Shown here: in pieces, positions 16,908 through 25,923 of the stretch
How the letters are laid out: each line of letters begins with the position of its first letter
How positions within the stretch are numbered: position 1 is the stretch's first letter
Assembly: GCA_016927905.1 (NCBI GenBank)
Contig: JAFGLW010000011.1
Coordinates: 1 to 64,000, forward strand
Length of the DNA: 64,000 nucleotides
Direction of reading: 5' to 3'
Source: a candidate division CSSED10-310 bacterium
GTDB lineage: Bacteria > CSSED10-310 > JAFGJC01
Position numbers and translations under genes: made by a program
Notes under the pieces: generated by a model
The model's database searches: none
Told to the model about the DNA's origin: nothing
The model's input: only the letters and a program-made list of their open reading frames with translations

Positions 16908-18238
16908 AGATTCAAAAGCCGGATGATATCGTTGTAACTGATGATCAGAGCGAAGGCGATCAGCATAAAGAAAAAAACATTCTGAACGGCGATCTGTATC
17001 TTTTCACTCACCGGTTTTCTGTTGATGAGTTCCACGACAAGGAACAGGATCATTCCCCCGTCCAGAATTGGGATGGGAAGAATGTTCAGGATCGCCAGGT
17101 TCAGGCTGATGAAGGCGGTCAGGTATATCAGGTCGATAAGTCCTTTCCGGGCGGCTTCACCGGCCAGCATGCCGATCATGATGGGTCCCCCCAGACTCTT
17201 GATGGAAGCTTTTCCCGTCATCAGCTGGCCGATCAGTTCAAACATGGATGCGGCGATGTTGTAATTGACCGTGAACCCGACGCCGATGGATTCCAGAAAA
17301 CCGTGTTTCTTGAGAATCTGTTCGATCTCAAAATTAATTCCGATCAGATATCTTCCGGCGGTTTCGTCATATTGCGGCGACAGGGTGAAAGAGCGGGATT
17401 CGCTGTTTCGCACAGCGTTGATTTCCACGGGGAGCCCTTCGGACCTGCTGATGGCATACTGCAGTTCCTGAACGGTCTGAATCTTCGAACCGGCCACATG
17501 GGTCAGAACATCACCGGTCTGGAGACCGCCTATGTCGGCTGGGGATCCCTTGCGAATGGATCCAACGGTCACGCGGGCGGGTATGGCAATTCCGCCCAGG
17601 GGATATTCCAGGGACTGGTCGCCCGGAGTGAAATGAGTTTGATGGAGTTCTTCATTGCGAAGGATCTGCAACAGGTGGTCCGCATCGGGATTCACGAAGA
17701 TGGCATTGATTGTTTCTTCCCAGTCTGCAACGGATTTCCCGTCCACGCTTTGGATCAGATCCCCCGGCTGGAGGCCGGCGGTTTCCGCAGGGGATCCGGG
17801 AACGATCCATCCGATCCGGGGTGGTTTTTCGGTATAAGCCGGGATGTAGAATCCGATATATGCCAGCCCGATGGTGAACAACAGGGCCACCAGGGCATTC
17901 ATGGCCGCTCCGGCAATATAGACAAAAAACCTTGCCGGGACGGATTTGGATTGAAGATCCCCGCCATCGCCCTCCCGATCGGAACCAGTCTCTTCCGGAG
18001 ACTGGCTTTCCGGCCCGGTCGGTGTTTCTCCCGCCATTTTGACATAACCGCCGAACGGGATGGCCGATATGCGATAATCGGTATCTCCCCGCTTGCAGCC
18101 GATTATCCTGGGACCGAATCCCAGTGAAAACGTCAGCACCCTTATGCCCACCCAACGGGCGGCGATGAAATGCCCGAGTTCGTGGATAAAAATCAGAAAT
18201 CCGAGCACAACGAATACGGCGGTGAGGGTCAATATCAT
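16904..18238 (-). CDS. rseP: RseP-type site-2 protease with two PDZ domains
   Basis: This 444-residue inner-membrane zinc protease starts MILTLTAVFVVLGFLIFIHELGH (HExxH in the first membrane helix). LGFGPRIIG and SAIPFGGYVKMAGE are RseP signatures. Two periplasmic PDZ domains follow (PAETAGLQPGDLIQSVDGK and PADIGGLQTGDVLTHVAGS), and then NILPIPILDGG gives the third zinc ligand. It would cleave anti-sigma factors or signal-peptide remnants. The ATG at 18238 overlaps the epimerase stop (ATGA). Bacterial rseP usually sits with dxr or uppS, so this epimerase neighbour is less typical. Confidence 0.95.
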   Translation of the reverse strand: MILTLTAVFVVLGFLIFIHELGHFIAARWVGIRVLTFSLGFGPRIIGCKRGDTDYRISAIPFGGYVKMAGETPTGPESQSPEETGSDREGDGGDLQSKSVPARFFVYIAGAAMNALVALLFTIGLAYIGFYIPAYTEKPPRIGWIVPGSPAETAGLQPGDLIQSVDGKSVADWEETINAIFVNPDADHLLQILRNEELHQTHFTPGDQSLEYPLGGIAIPARVTVGSIRKGSPADIGGLQTGDVLTHVAGSKIQTVQELQYAISRSEGLPVEINAVRNSESRSFTLSPQYDETAGRYLIGINFEIEQILKKHGFLESIGVGFTVNYNIAASMFELIGQLMTGKASIKSLGGPIMIGMLAGEAARKGLIDLIYLTAFISLNLAILNILPIPILDGGMILFLVVELINRKPVSEKIQIAVQNVFFFMLIAFALIISYNDIIRLLNL

Positions 18239-19266
18239 CGCGTAATCTCCGACTGACCGAACAGATTGCGGTTGGCGTCGATCCAGTCGTGAAGCAGTTT
18301 GAATCCCTGACCGGGTGAATATCGTGGTTTCCAACCGAAATCCCTGTCGGCTTTCCGTATGTCACTGACATATACTTTCTGATCTCCGGGACGCCATTCA
18401 TCGAAACTGTATGGGAGCTGAAGGTTCAGGTCTGACTGGATGAACTCGATGAACTCCAGAAGCGATACCGTCCGTTCCGGACCGCCACCGATATTGTAGG
18501 CATGACCCGATGTGACCTCTTTTTTCTCGACCGCCAGCATCATGGCATCGATCAGATCGTCGACATACAGGACGTCACGTATCTGCTTCCCGTCCCCGTA
18601 CAGAGTGATCGGTTTTCTCAGAACGGCTTGGATGAGGAAGTATGCCACCCAGCCCTGATCCTCGCACCCCATCTGTCGGGGTCCGTAGATGCAGGACATC
18701 CTGAACACGATTGAAGGAACACAATAGATGCGGGCATAATCCAGGATATACTGGTCGGCGCTTCCCTTTGAACAGCCGTAGGGAGAATAGAAATCGAGCG
18801 GTGTCGTTTCCGGATTCCCGGTCGGCAGGTCACGGTATTCCCACCGCCCGTTCCGTTCGACGACGGGGATGCCGTCCATCTTGCCGTAAACCTTGTTGGT
18901 GGATGTGAACAGGATCAGCGGCGGCGGATCCGCGTGCCGCGCCGATTCCAGGACATTGAAGGAACCTTCCAGGTTCACTTCGAAATCATGCCGGGGTTTC
19001 AGAACGGAAGTTGTGACCGCGACCTGGGCGGCGAGATGAAACACGGCATCCACTCCCTTCATGGCGGCCCGGACCGATTCCATATTGCGGACGTCGCCAT
19101 GGTGGAAAACGAGTCTTCCTCCCAGGGATTTGATCCAGTCCAGATTCGCCTCCGTGCCCTTCCGGGAAAGATTGTCCAGAATAACGACTTCCGCTCCCGT
19201 TTCCAGGCATCTGCGGGCGAGATTCGAGCCGATGAATCCGGCGCCTCCAGTGATCAGAATTTTCAC
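18235..19266 (-). CDS. NAD-dependent sugar epimerase/dehydratase, CDP-paratose/tyvelose 2-epimerase-like
   Basis: This extended short-chain dehydrogenase (343 residues) opens with the Rossmann motif VKILITGGAGFIGSNLARRCLE. It has DVRNMESVRAAMKGVDAVFHLAAQ and the catalytic pair in DFYSPYGCSKGSADQYI (YxxxK). GPRQMGCEDQGWVAYFLIQAV and PITLYGDGKQIRDVLYVDDLIDAM match the CDP-tyvelose epimerase group. It probably supplies a nucleotide sugar for surface glycans. The start is GTG at 19266, with AGGAGG in front. Confidence 0.9.
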   Translation of the reverse strand: MKILITGGAGFIGSNLARRCLETGAEVVILDNLSRKGTEANLDWIKSLGGRLVFHHGDVRNMESVRAAMKGVDAVFHLAAQVAVTTSVLKPRHDFEVNLEGSFNVLESARHADPPPLILFTSTNKVYGKMDGIPVVERNGRWEYRDLPTGNPETTPLDFYSPYGCSKGSADQYILDYARIYCVPSIVFRMSCIYGPRQMGCEDQGWVAYFLIQAVLRKPITLYGDGKQIRDVLYVDDLIDAMMLAVEKKEVTSGHAYNIGGGPERTVSLLEFIEFIQSDLNLQLPYSFDEWRPGDQKVYVSDIRKADRDFGWKPRYSPGQGFKLLHDWIDANRNLFGQSEITR

Positions 19267-19298
19267 GCGACGGCCTCCTGAAAGGCATGATCCGAGGA

Positions 19299-20039
19299 TC
19301 ATTCGGTTATCAATACACCCCGTGATTTGGCAAGTTCCAGCGCTGCGGGTGTGATCCGGCGGCCGGGTGGCAATTTGAGCGGTTTGCCGGACCGGATCAG
19401 GGCATGAATATCCTCCGCCGTCACATATGTCAACCGGCCGGTCCCGGGTTCCGGAGGGTCCGGGACGATGATTTGCACGGTATCGCCTGATTTGAGATCG
19501 GCCGCATTGGCCTCGTCGGTGTCCAGATGAAGCTCGAGACATGCGGAATCGGAAATCCGAACCGCAACCGCATCATATCGGATCCGGCGGGAACCTCCCC
19601 CCACCGCCTGAACCGTCTGATCCTGATTCAGACCATACCGGTTCGCTTCCATGGGGGTGATGTGGAGATGCCGGACCGCCACAATGACGCCTTCCTTGAG
19701 CAGGACGGTTCCCGCAGGTCCCACCAGGGTGATTCCCGGACTGCCGTCCAGGTTGCCGGAAAGCCGGAGGGGGACGTTCATTCCCAGAAGGACCGCATCG
19801 GTTCTGGCAAGTTCGATCTGGGACCGGTTCCGGGCGGGGCCCAGAACCCTGAGAGACAGGCTGGATCCCTGCGGGGAAACGGCTGTAACTTTCTCCCGGG
19901 CGGCATATTCGCCTTTCTGGCTCAGGTCCCGCAGAACGTGCAGCGGATTGTTGAACAATACCTGGATATGCGTCTGGGTCAGGTGTGCATGCCGGGCGGA
20001 AACTCCGACCGGAACGGTGAATGAGCGGAGTGTTTCCAT
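19299..20039 (-). CDS. pduL: PduL-type phosphate acyltransferase
   Basis: This 246-residue zinc enzyme swaps phosphate and CoA on short acyl groups (acetyl or propanoyl). Family signatures are VPVGVSARHAHL (HxH ligands), VRHLHITPMEANRYG (second HxH) and LELHLDTDEANA. A C-terminal extension, ITPAALELAKSRGVLITE, resembles the tail seen on several microcompartment-linked proteins. No N-terminal encapsulation peptide precedes the fold (METLRSFTVPVG), so it may be a cytosolic form that produces acetyl phosphate. The ATG at 20039 follows AGGA at 8 nt. Microcompartment vertex genes lie 5 kb away. Confidence 0.92.
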   Translation of the reverse strand: METLRSFTVPVGVSARHAHLTQTHIQVLFNNPLHVLRDLSQKGEYAAREKVTAVSPQGSSLSLRVLGPARNRSQIELARTDAVLLGMNVPLRLSGNLDGSPGITLVGPAGTVLLKEGVIVAVRHLHITPMEANRYGLNQDQTVQAVGGGSRRIRYDAVAVRISDSACLELHLDTDEANAADLKSGDTVQIIVPDPPEPGTGRLTYVTAEDIHALIRSGKPLKLPPGRRITPAALELAKSRGVLITE

Positions 20040-20156
20040 GGGAATCATCCTAATGACCGGGGCGGTGGTTGTCCAGCGAATATTCGGATCGAACCGCCCG
20101 AAAGAACAGGAAGGGAATTGAAAATTCACAGCCGTCGAACTAGGATCAGTACCGCC

Positions 20157-21464
20157 ATGAGTGCTGCGGCGAAGTTTTATATTGAAACGTTCGGGTGCCA
20201 GATGAATGTCCACGACTCCGAAAAACTGGAGGGGCATCTGGTGGGTCACGGCTGGTGCAAATCTGCGGATCCGGAACTCTCGGACGTGATCATCCTCAAT
20301 ACATGTTCGGTCAGAGAGAAGGCGGAACACAAGGTGTTGTCACGGGTGGGTCGATTGCATCGGATCCGCCGCCGGAATCCCGGATTGTGCATTGTTCTGG
20401 CGGGATGCATGGCCCAGGCATGGGGAACCCGGTTGTTTGACAGCGCCGTGCCGGTGGATATGGTTCTGGGACCCGGAGCGATGGTCAGGTTACCGGATTA
20501 TTACACCCGCTTTCTCCGGAATCGGGATCCGGTTGCTGACACATCGGAACCGGAGGCGATATTTCCTCTGGATACCCGGCTCCTGCCGCTTCCACGGCAT
20601 CATTTTACTTATTTGACAATCATGGAAGGGTGCGACAATTATTGTTCCTACTGCATCGTACCGCATGTCCGGGGCCGGGAACGGAGCAAGCCGGCAGACC
20701 AGATCATGATGGAAATCGGCCAGCTTGTTAAACGGGGAGTCCGGGAGATCACCCTGCTGGGTCAGAATGTCAATTCCTACCGCGGTTGTCCGGGCGGGTT
20801 CCCGGAACTCCTGGCCCGGATTGATTCGATTCCGGATCTGCTCAGAATACGGTTCACCACATCGCACCCGAAAGATATTTCTCCTGCTCTGGTCGATGCG
20901 GTATCGTGCCTGCCCAGGGTATGCGAATACATCCATTTTCCCGCCCAGTCGGGTTCGACACCGGTTCTGACCCGAATGAATCGCGGGTATTCCCGCGAGG
21001 ATTATCTGGAAAAGGTGGCGTTGATCCGGGACAGAATACCCGGGGTGGCGCTGAGTTCCGACATGATTGTGGGATTTCCCGGTGAGACCGACGCGGATTA
21101 TGACCGGACGATCTCGCTGATTCGGCAGGTCCGGTTCGACAACGTGTTTGCATTCAAATACTGCACTCGGCCCGGAACATCCGCGGCTGAATTGGTGGAT
21201 GATGTACCCGGCGGCGTGAAATCGGACCGCCTGAGCGGCCTGATTGACATCCAACGCGGAATATCGCTCCAGATCAACCGGGAATGGATTGGAAGAACGG
21301 CGGAAGTATTGATAGACGGTCCGGACCGGCGCGGGGGGAAACTGACCGGCCGGACCAGACAGAACCGCATTGTGAATCTGCAGGGCGAATGTGGCAGAGG
21401 TGAATTGATACCCGTCAGAATAGAAGGTGCCAGTCCCAACTGCTTGTATGGCGTACAGGTATGA
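20157..21464 (+). CDS. miaB: tRNA-2-methylthio-N6-dimethylallyladenosine synthase
   Basis: This radical-SAM methylthiotransferase has three domains. The N-terminal domain (FYIETFGCQMNVHDSEKLEG) binds the auxiliary cluster through conserved cysteines. The radical-SAM domain has CDNYCSYC (CxxxCxxC), VPHVRGRERSKP, and SSDMIVGFPGETDADYDRT. The C-terminal TRAM domain reads IGRTAEVLIDG to IPVRIEGASPNCLYG. It methylthiolates i6A37 in tRNAs; the CQMN start fits MiaB rather than MtaB. The ATG at 20157 and a TTG at 20118 are both possible starts. Confidence 0.94.
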   Translation: MSAAAKFYIETFGCQMNVHDSEKLEGHLVGHGWCKSADPELSDVIILNTCSVREKAEHKVLSRVGRLHRIRRRNPGLCIVLAGCMAQAWGTRLFDSAVPVDMVLGPGAMVRLPDYYTRFLRNRDPVADTSEPEAIFPLDTRLLPLPRHHFTYLTIMEGCDNYCSYCIVPHVRGRERSKPADQIMMEIGQLVKRGVREITLLGQNVNSYRGCPGGFPELLARIDSIPDLLRIRFTTSHPKDISPALVDAVSCLPRVCEYIHFPAQSGSTPVLTRMNRGYSREDYLEKVALIRDRIPGVALSSDMIVGFPGETDADYDRTISLIRQVRFDNVFAFKYCTRPGTSAAELVDDVPGGVKSDRLSGLIDIQRGISLQINREWIGRTAEVLIDGPDRRGGKLTGRTRQNRIVNLQGECGRGELIPVRIEGASPNCLYGVQV

Positions 21465-21489
21465 TTTTGAGTTTGAGGGAGTGCGTTTT

Positions 21490-21747
21490 ATGAATTTTAA
21501 TGAACTGGCTCACAGGATTTCACTGAATTTCCCCCTGAACCAGCGGGATTCAAAAGGCGTGTTGCGGTTTATTCTGGAGGAAATCGAAAAGGAAGTGAAA
21601 CAGTGCAAACGAGTGTATTTCAGGGGGTTCGGATCGTTTGTAAAGGAGCTGAAACCGGCCCGGAAATACCGGGACCCGATTTCAGGAAAAATCAAGCGAA
21701 GCCCGGAGGACCTGAGGGTTCGATTTCGATCTTTCATCCGGTTTTAG
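21490..21747 (+). CDS. HU/IHF-family DNA-binding protein
   Basis: This 85-residue histone-like protein has the HU fold order: helices 1-2 (MNFNELAHRIS, SKGVLRFILEEIEKEV) and the beta-arm motif VYFRGFGSFVKELKPARKYRDPISG. It bends or wraps DNA. The overall length is slightly short and the C-terminal helix is reduced (SPEDLRVRFRSFIRF), but core positions GFGSF and the P in the arm are kept. The ATG at 21490 follows GAGGGAG. The frame is open upstream into the miaB end, but that part is not HU-like. Confidence 0.85.
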   Translation: MNFNELAHRISLNFPLNQRDSKGVLRFILEEIEKEVKQCKRVYFRGFGSFVKELKPARKYRDPISGKIKRSPEDLRVRFRSFIRF

Positions 21748-21750
21748 ATG

Positions 21751-21816
21751 CCGCCTGTAACGATTGTGCCAGGCGGAAAAGCTCCGGAGCGGGGATGATC
21801 CCGAGATCCGCTCCGG
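21751..21816 (+). terminator. Two tandem hairpins after the HU-like gene
   Basis: The first hairpin pairs CCGCCTG (21751-21757) with CAGGCGG (21770-21776) and is followed by AAAA. The second pairs CCGGAGCGG (21784-21792) with CCGCTCCGG (21808-21816) and can be extended by AAG/CTT around a bulge. No T-run follows, so classic intrinsic termination is uncertain; they could instead stabilise the 3' end of the transcript. They lie 4 and 37 bp after the stop codon. Confidence 0.5.
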
Positions 21817-21905
21817 CTTGATTGTCCCGCATTTACTTTGTCTTTCGCTGATAGTATCTTGAAAGAGAAGGCAGGTGTGGAATTGTTCCCGATTGGAGAA
21901 AGCTC

Positions 21906-22391
21906 ATGTTAGTCAAAATGAAAGTGCGAAATCTGACTCTGGATCCACTGACGAACATGCCCATCATCATTTTGCGGAACGATGAGGGTGATTTAGTTGT
22001 GCCGATCTGGATCGGTGTTTTTGAAGCGAATGCCATCGCCATGGAACTGGAAAAGATTCCGACCAGCAGGCCGCTGACGCATGACCTGTTCCGTACCATT
22101 CTCCAGAAAGCCGATATCACGGTGATCCGGACCATGATCACCGATCTGAGGGACGGGACTTATTACGCGGTTCTGGAGTTGAAAATCGGACCCAAAACCA
22201 TTTCGGTTGACGCCCGTCCTTCCGATGCAATCGCGCTTGCCATCCGCTTTGACGCACCCATTTTTGTACACCAGGATGTCATCGAGCAGAGCAAGGCGGC
22301 GGATCATGGTCGGGATCAGGAGACTGCGGAGAAACTCAGGGATTGGCTGAAATCGCTGAAACCGGAGGATTTCGGCAAGTATCAGATGTAG
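21906..22391 (+). CDS. Bifunctional nuclease family protein (DUF151)
   Basis: This 161-residue protein is built like the bifunctional nuclease family. It reads MLVKMKVRNLTLDPLTNMPIII, VPIWIGVFEANAIAMELEK, TRPLTHDL-like SRPLTHDLFRTI, and the hallmark ISVDARPSDAIALAIRFDAPIFV. The plant founder has DNase and RNase activity; bacterial roles are unclear. A UVR-type C-terminal tail is absent, and instead there is a short charged helix. It lies between the HU-like gene and the T2SS operon. Confidence 0.88.
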   Translation: MLVKMKVRNLTLDPLTNMPIIILRNDEGDLVVPIWIGVFEANAIAMELEKIPTSRPLTHDLFRTILQKADITVIRTMITDLRDGTYYAVLELKIGPKTISVDARPSDAIALAIRFDAPIFVHQDVIEQSKAADHGRDQETAEKLRDWLKSLKPEDFGKYQM

Positions 22392-22522
22392 GAGGATGCA
22401 GGAAAGCGGTCCGGGGGAGCGCCGCGAATGGCCGTCACGGACCGAGATCCAAGGAACTTAATCCGAAGTGATGTGTTCTTTGTTTGTGACTCCCGGCAGA
22501 AAAATCACCACAGGAGGTTCAA

Positions 22523-24241
22523 TTGACCATCAAACTGCCTGAATTCAGCTTCACGGATCATTTGTTGCAGAAGGGATCCATATCGATCGAGGATCTTCAG
22601 GTATCCATGAAACAGGCGGAACGGGCCGGAAAGCCATTCCAGGAAATTCTGCTGGAGTTCGGGTTGTTGTCGCCCAGGAAGTATGCGGAGCATCTCGGCG
22701 AGTTTTTCAACATACCGTTTCTGGATCTTTCCAGCAATGAAATCGAAGCGGTTCCGGATATTCCCATATCGGTTAAATTTCTCAGACAGTACCGGTTGCT
22801 GCCGGTTTACATGGATGACCAAATCATCCGGATCGCCACTTCGGATCCCCTGAAACTCAATGTGATCGAAAATATTAAGACCGTTCTCAACCGGAAGGTG
22901 GAGGTTTTTGTGGCCGATTCCGTTGAGATAGAGCGGAAGATAGAAGAATTATATGGCAGCGGCGCTTCCAGCATGAAACTCATTTTAGATGACATGCAGG
23001 AGGAAGAGCTTGAGATTCTGGGGGGTGAAGAGGATCAGGATGTGGAAGCTCTCCGGGACATGGCGTCCGAAGCGCCGGTCATCAAGCTGGTGAACCTGTT
23101 GTTTTCGCAAGCGGTGGAGATGAGGGCCAGCGATATCCACATCGAACCGTTTGAAGGGGATTTGAAAATACGGTTCAGGGTGGATGGCGTGCTTCACGAT
23201 CAGGAAGCACCGCCGAAGCGGTTTCAGGCCGCCATCATCTCCCGGGTTAAGATCCTGAGCGGTCTGAACATAGCGGAACACCGGCTGCCTCAGGACGGCG
23301 GTATCCGGCTGAGGATCATGGGTCAGCGGATTGACGTGCGCGTCAGCACTGTTCCCACCCTGTACGGTGAAAGTGTCGTGATGCGTCTTCTGGACCGGTC
23401 GAGCATGTTCCTGGATCTGGAGTCACTCGGATTCCCCGGCACCGAGTTGAAACTGTTCGAGCAGATCATCCAGCATCCGCACGGGATGGTGCTGGTCACC
23501 GGCCCGACCGGTTCCGGTAAAACCACCACTCTGTATGCCGCATTGGACAAAATCAATCTGCCGGGTAAAAAGATCATCACGGTCGAGGATCCGGTGGAGT
23601 ATCAGCTCAAGGGTGTCAATCAGATCCAGGTCAACGCCAAGATCGGATTGACTTTCGCATCCGGTCTGAGATCGATTGTCCGGCAGGATCCGGATATTGT
23701 CATGGTGGGTGAGATCCGGGATCTGGAGACTGCGGAGATCGCGGTGCAATCCGCCCTGACCGGGCATCTCGTTTTTTCGACGGTTCACACCAACGATGCA
23801 TGCGGAGCGGTGACGCGACTGCAGGACATGGGGATGGAGAACTATCTGATTGCATCCTGCCTGGATTGCGCTCTGGCTCAGCGGCTGGTCCGGACAATCT
23901 GCCCGGAATGCAGGCGTTCGATCCAGGTCGATCACCGTGCTCTGGAGGAACTGGAGGTCGACAATGGAAACGGCGGCCAGATCACGGTGTATCAGGGTGA
24001 AGGATGCAAGCGGTGCAACAAGACCGGTTACCGGGGTCGAACCGGTATATACGAGATGTTCATTATCAATGATGAGATCCGCCAGTTGATCCTGGACAAG
24101 GCCAGCGCCAACATTCTCAAACGGGAAGCCAGAAAATTCGGCATGCGGACCCTGCGGGAAGACGGATGGCAGAAGGTCAAATCGGGGATGACAACAATTG
24201 AAGAAGTCATGCGGGTCACCCAGATTGAAGAAAATTACTGA
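22523..24241 (+). CDS. gspE: Type II secretion system ATPase GspE
   Basis: This 572-residue assembly ATPase powers pseudopilus growth at the inner face of the membrane. An MshEN-type N-terminal domain (residues 10-140) precedes the motor. Walker A GPTGSGKTT starts at residue 327, the Asp box is in ITVEDPVEYQL, and Walker B is in DPDIVMVGEIRD. A four-cysteine zinc knuckle (CPECRR and CKRC) follows. The start is TTG at 22523 with a perfect AGGAGG five bases upstream. It is the first gene of the operon. Confidence 0.96.
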   Translation: MTIKLPEFSFTDHLLQKGSISIEDLQVSMKQAERAGKPFQEILLEFGLLSPRKYAEHLGEFFNIPFLDLSSNEIEAVPDIPISVKFLRQYRLLPVYMDDQIIRIATSDPLKLNVIENIKTVLNRKVEVFVADSVEIERKIEELYGSGASSMKLILDDMQEEELEILGGEEDQDVEALRDMASEAPVIKLVNLLFSQAVEMRASDIHIEPFEGDLKIRFRVDGVLHDQEAPPKRFQAAIISRVKILSGLNIAEHRLPQDGGIRLRIMGQRIDVRVSTVPTLYGESVVMRLLDRSSMFLDLESLGFPGTELKLFEQIIQHPHGMVLVTGPTGSGKTTTLYAALDKINLPGKKIITVEDPVEYQLKGVNQIQVNAKIGLTFASGLRSIVRQDPDIVMVGEIRDLETAEIAVQSALTGHLVFSTVHTNDACGAVTRLQDMGMENYLIASCLDCALAQRLVRTICPECRRSIQVDHRALEELEVDNGNGGQITVYQGEGCKRCNKTGYRGRTGIYEMFIINDEIRQLILDKASANILKREARKFGMRTLREDGWQKVKSGMTTIEEVMRVTQIEENY

Positions 24242-24261
24242 GTCATCCGCGAGTAGAATCA

Positions 24262-25485
24262 ATGGCACGATTCAACTACCAGGCAACAGATCGATCGGGA
24301 AAACAGCGAAGCGGAATCATTGAAGCCAGCAACGAGGCGGCGGTGGTTCAGAGGTTGAGAGAACAGGAGCTGCTTCCCCTGTCCATTTCCACCGATACCG
24401 CACGGAGCAAAATACACGGGACCGATATTCATCTGGGCAGGCTGTTCCAGAGGGTCCGGCGGCGGGATGTCATGGATTTCACGTCCAAGCTGTCCGTCCT
24501 GTCGGACGCCGGCATCCAGTTGGACCGGTCCCTGGCGATTGCAGCGGATCTGACCGAGAACGAGAAGTTGAAGGAGATCATCCGGGATGTCAGGCGGAAT
24601 GTTCAGGGCGGCAGTTCGTTTGCCGATGCACTGGCCCGGCACCCCAAGATTTTCAACCGCCTGTATGTGAACATGGTGCGGTCGGGCGAAACGGGAGGTG
24701 TTCTGGATACCATTCTTCAGCGTCTGGCCGGGTTTCTTGAAAGCTCCCAGCAGTTGCGCGACAAGATCGTTTCGGAAAGTATTTATCCCGTCCTGCTCAT
24801 CGTCGTGGGAACCGCCGTGGTCGTGTTGATGGTGACGTTCGTTCTGCCCAAATTCACCCTGATATTCCAGAACATGGGAGCGGATCTGCCTCTGCCCACC
24901 AAGATGCTGGTGCAGTTCACGGAGTTTGTCAAGAAGAGCTGGTTTTTCATTCTGGGCGCCGTGGCGGTCGCCGTGGTCATGTTCAGACAGTACATCAGGT
25001 CGGAAGACGGCCGGCATCAATGGGACCGGTTGAAATTGAACCTGCCGGTGTTCGGCAGACTGATTCAGAAGATCGAGGTGGCCCGGTTTGCCCGAACCCT
25101 GGGCACCCTGGTCAAATCGGGAGTGCCGATTCTGCAGGCTTTGTCCATCGTCAAGGAAACACTGACAAACGAGATCATCGCATCCTCACTGCTGTCGGTG
25201 TACAGCCGCCTGAAAGAGGGGGGCGGACTGGCCAATCCGCTCAAGGAAACGGGCGTTTTCCCGCCCCTCGCCATCCACATGATCGCAGTCGGCGAAGAAA
25301 CCGGTTCGTTCGAATCCATGTTGATCAAGGTCGCGGACACTTACGAAAACGATGTCAGGCTTTCCGTGGAGCGAGCCATGGCGCTCGTGGAACCGGCTCT
25401 GATCATTACAATGGGCGTTGTCATCGGGTTTGTCGTTGTATCGATGTTACTGGCCGTTTTCAGCATTTCGGATATGCCGTTGTAG
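24262..25485 (+). CDS. gspF: Type II secretion system inner-membrane protein GspF
   Basis: This 407-residue platform protein has two T2SSF domains and three membrane segments (YPVLLIVVGTAVVVLMVTFVL, SWFFILGAVAVAVVMF, and a C-terminal IITMGVVIGFVVVSMLLAVF). The N terminus ARFNYQATDRSGKQRSGIIEA and the repeated LDRSLAIAAD and ILQALSIVKE stretches are typical. It couples the ATPase to the growing pseudopilus. It starts 20 bp after gspE. Confidence 0.96.
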   Translation: MARFNYQATDRSGKQRSGIIEASNEAAVVQRLREQELLPLSISTDTARSKIHGTDIHLGRLFQRVRRRDVMDFTSKLSVLSDAGIQLDRSLAIAADLTENEKLKEIIRDVRRNVQGGSSFADALARHPKIFNRLYVNMVRSGETGGVLDTILQRLAGFLESSQQLRDKIVSESIYPVLLIVVGTAVVVLMVTFVLPKFTLIFQNMGADLPLPTKMLVQFTEFVKKSWFFILGAVAVAVVMFRQYIRSEDGRHQWDRLKLNLPVFGRLIQKIEVARFARTLGTLVKSGVPILQALSIVKETLTNEIIASSLLSVYSRLKEGGGLANPLKETGVFPPLAIHMIAVGEETGSFESMLIKVADTYENDVRLSVERAMALVEPALIITMGVVIGFVVVSMLLAVFSISDMPL

Positions 25486-25524
25486 CGGGTATGCTGGGGG
25501 GTTAAGTTTTCCGGAGGTTTGACA

Positions 25525-25923
25525 ATGTTTTTGGATGCACTCAAAGAAAAGAAATATGATCGAGGTTTCACTCTGGTGGAGATCATGGTGGTTGTGGTGA
25601 TCATCGGACTGCTGGCGGGGTTGGTCACGCCCAGAATTTTCAACCGGCTGGACAAGGCAAAGAAGGAAACGGCGAGAGCGCAGATGGGGAGTTTGAAAAC
25701 GACGCTGGCCACCTACCGCCTGGATATCGGCCGCTATCCGGATTCACTCGAATGCCTTGTTCGCAGTTGTGGCGACGGGTGGGCCGGACCGTATTTGGAC
25801 AGTGACGAAATACCGCTGGATCCCTGGAACAATCCGTACCAGTATGAGGTCATGAATAACGGAAAGGCGTTTGTTCTGACCTGTACTGCGGACGGGGATG
25901 AAGCCATTCAAGTGAAGGGTTGA
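25525..25923 (+). CDS. gspG: Major pseudopilin GspG
   Basis: This prepilin has a short leader ending MFLDALKEKKYDRG and is cleaved before FTLVEIMVVVVIIGLLAGLV, the type IV pilin helix with Glu+5. The C-terminal globular part includes PLDPWNNPYQY and the calcium-binding loop region that identifies GspG. ATG at 25525 follows GGAGG at 7 nt; a TTG six bases upstream is less likely. Its size (132 residues) is normal. Confidence 0.95.
   Translation: MFLDALKEKKYDRGFTLVEIMVVVVIIGLLAGLVTPRIFNRLDKAKKETARAQMGSLKTTLATYRLDIGRYPDSLECLVRSCGDGWAGPYLDSDEIPLDPWNNPYQYEVMNNGKAFVLTCTADGDEAIQVKG

Noticed and set aside
22392-22522. Riboswitch (for example c-di-GMP type) before gspE.
   Set aside because: Only a GGTCCG/CGGACC pair is present; the conserved aptamer core is missing.
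23423-24268. Antisense ORF of 281 codons over gspE.
   Set aside because: No homology motif and it lies exactly over the conserved ATPase core.
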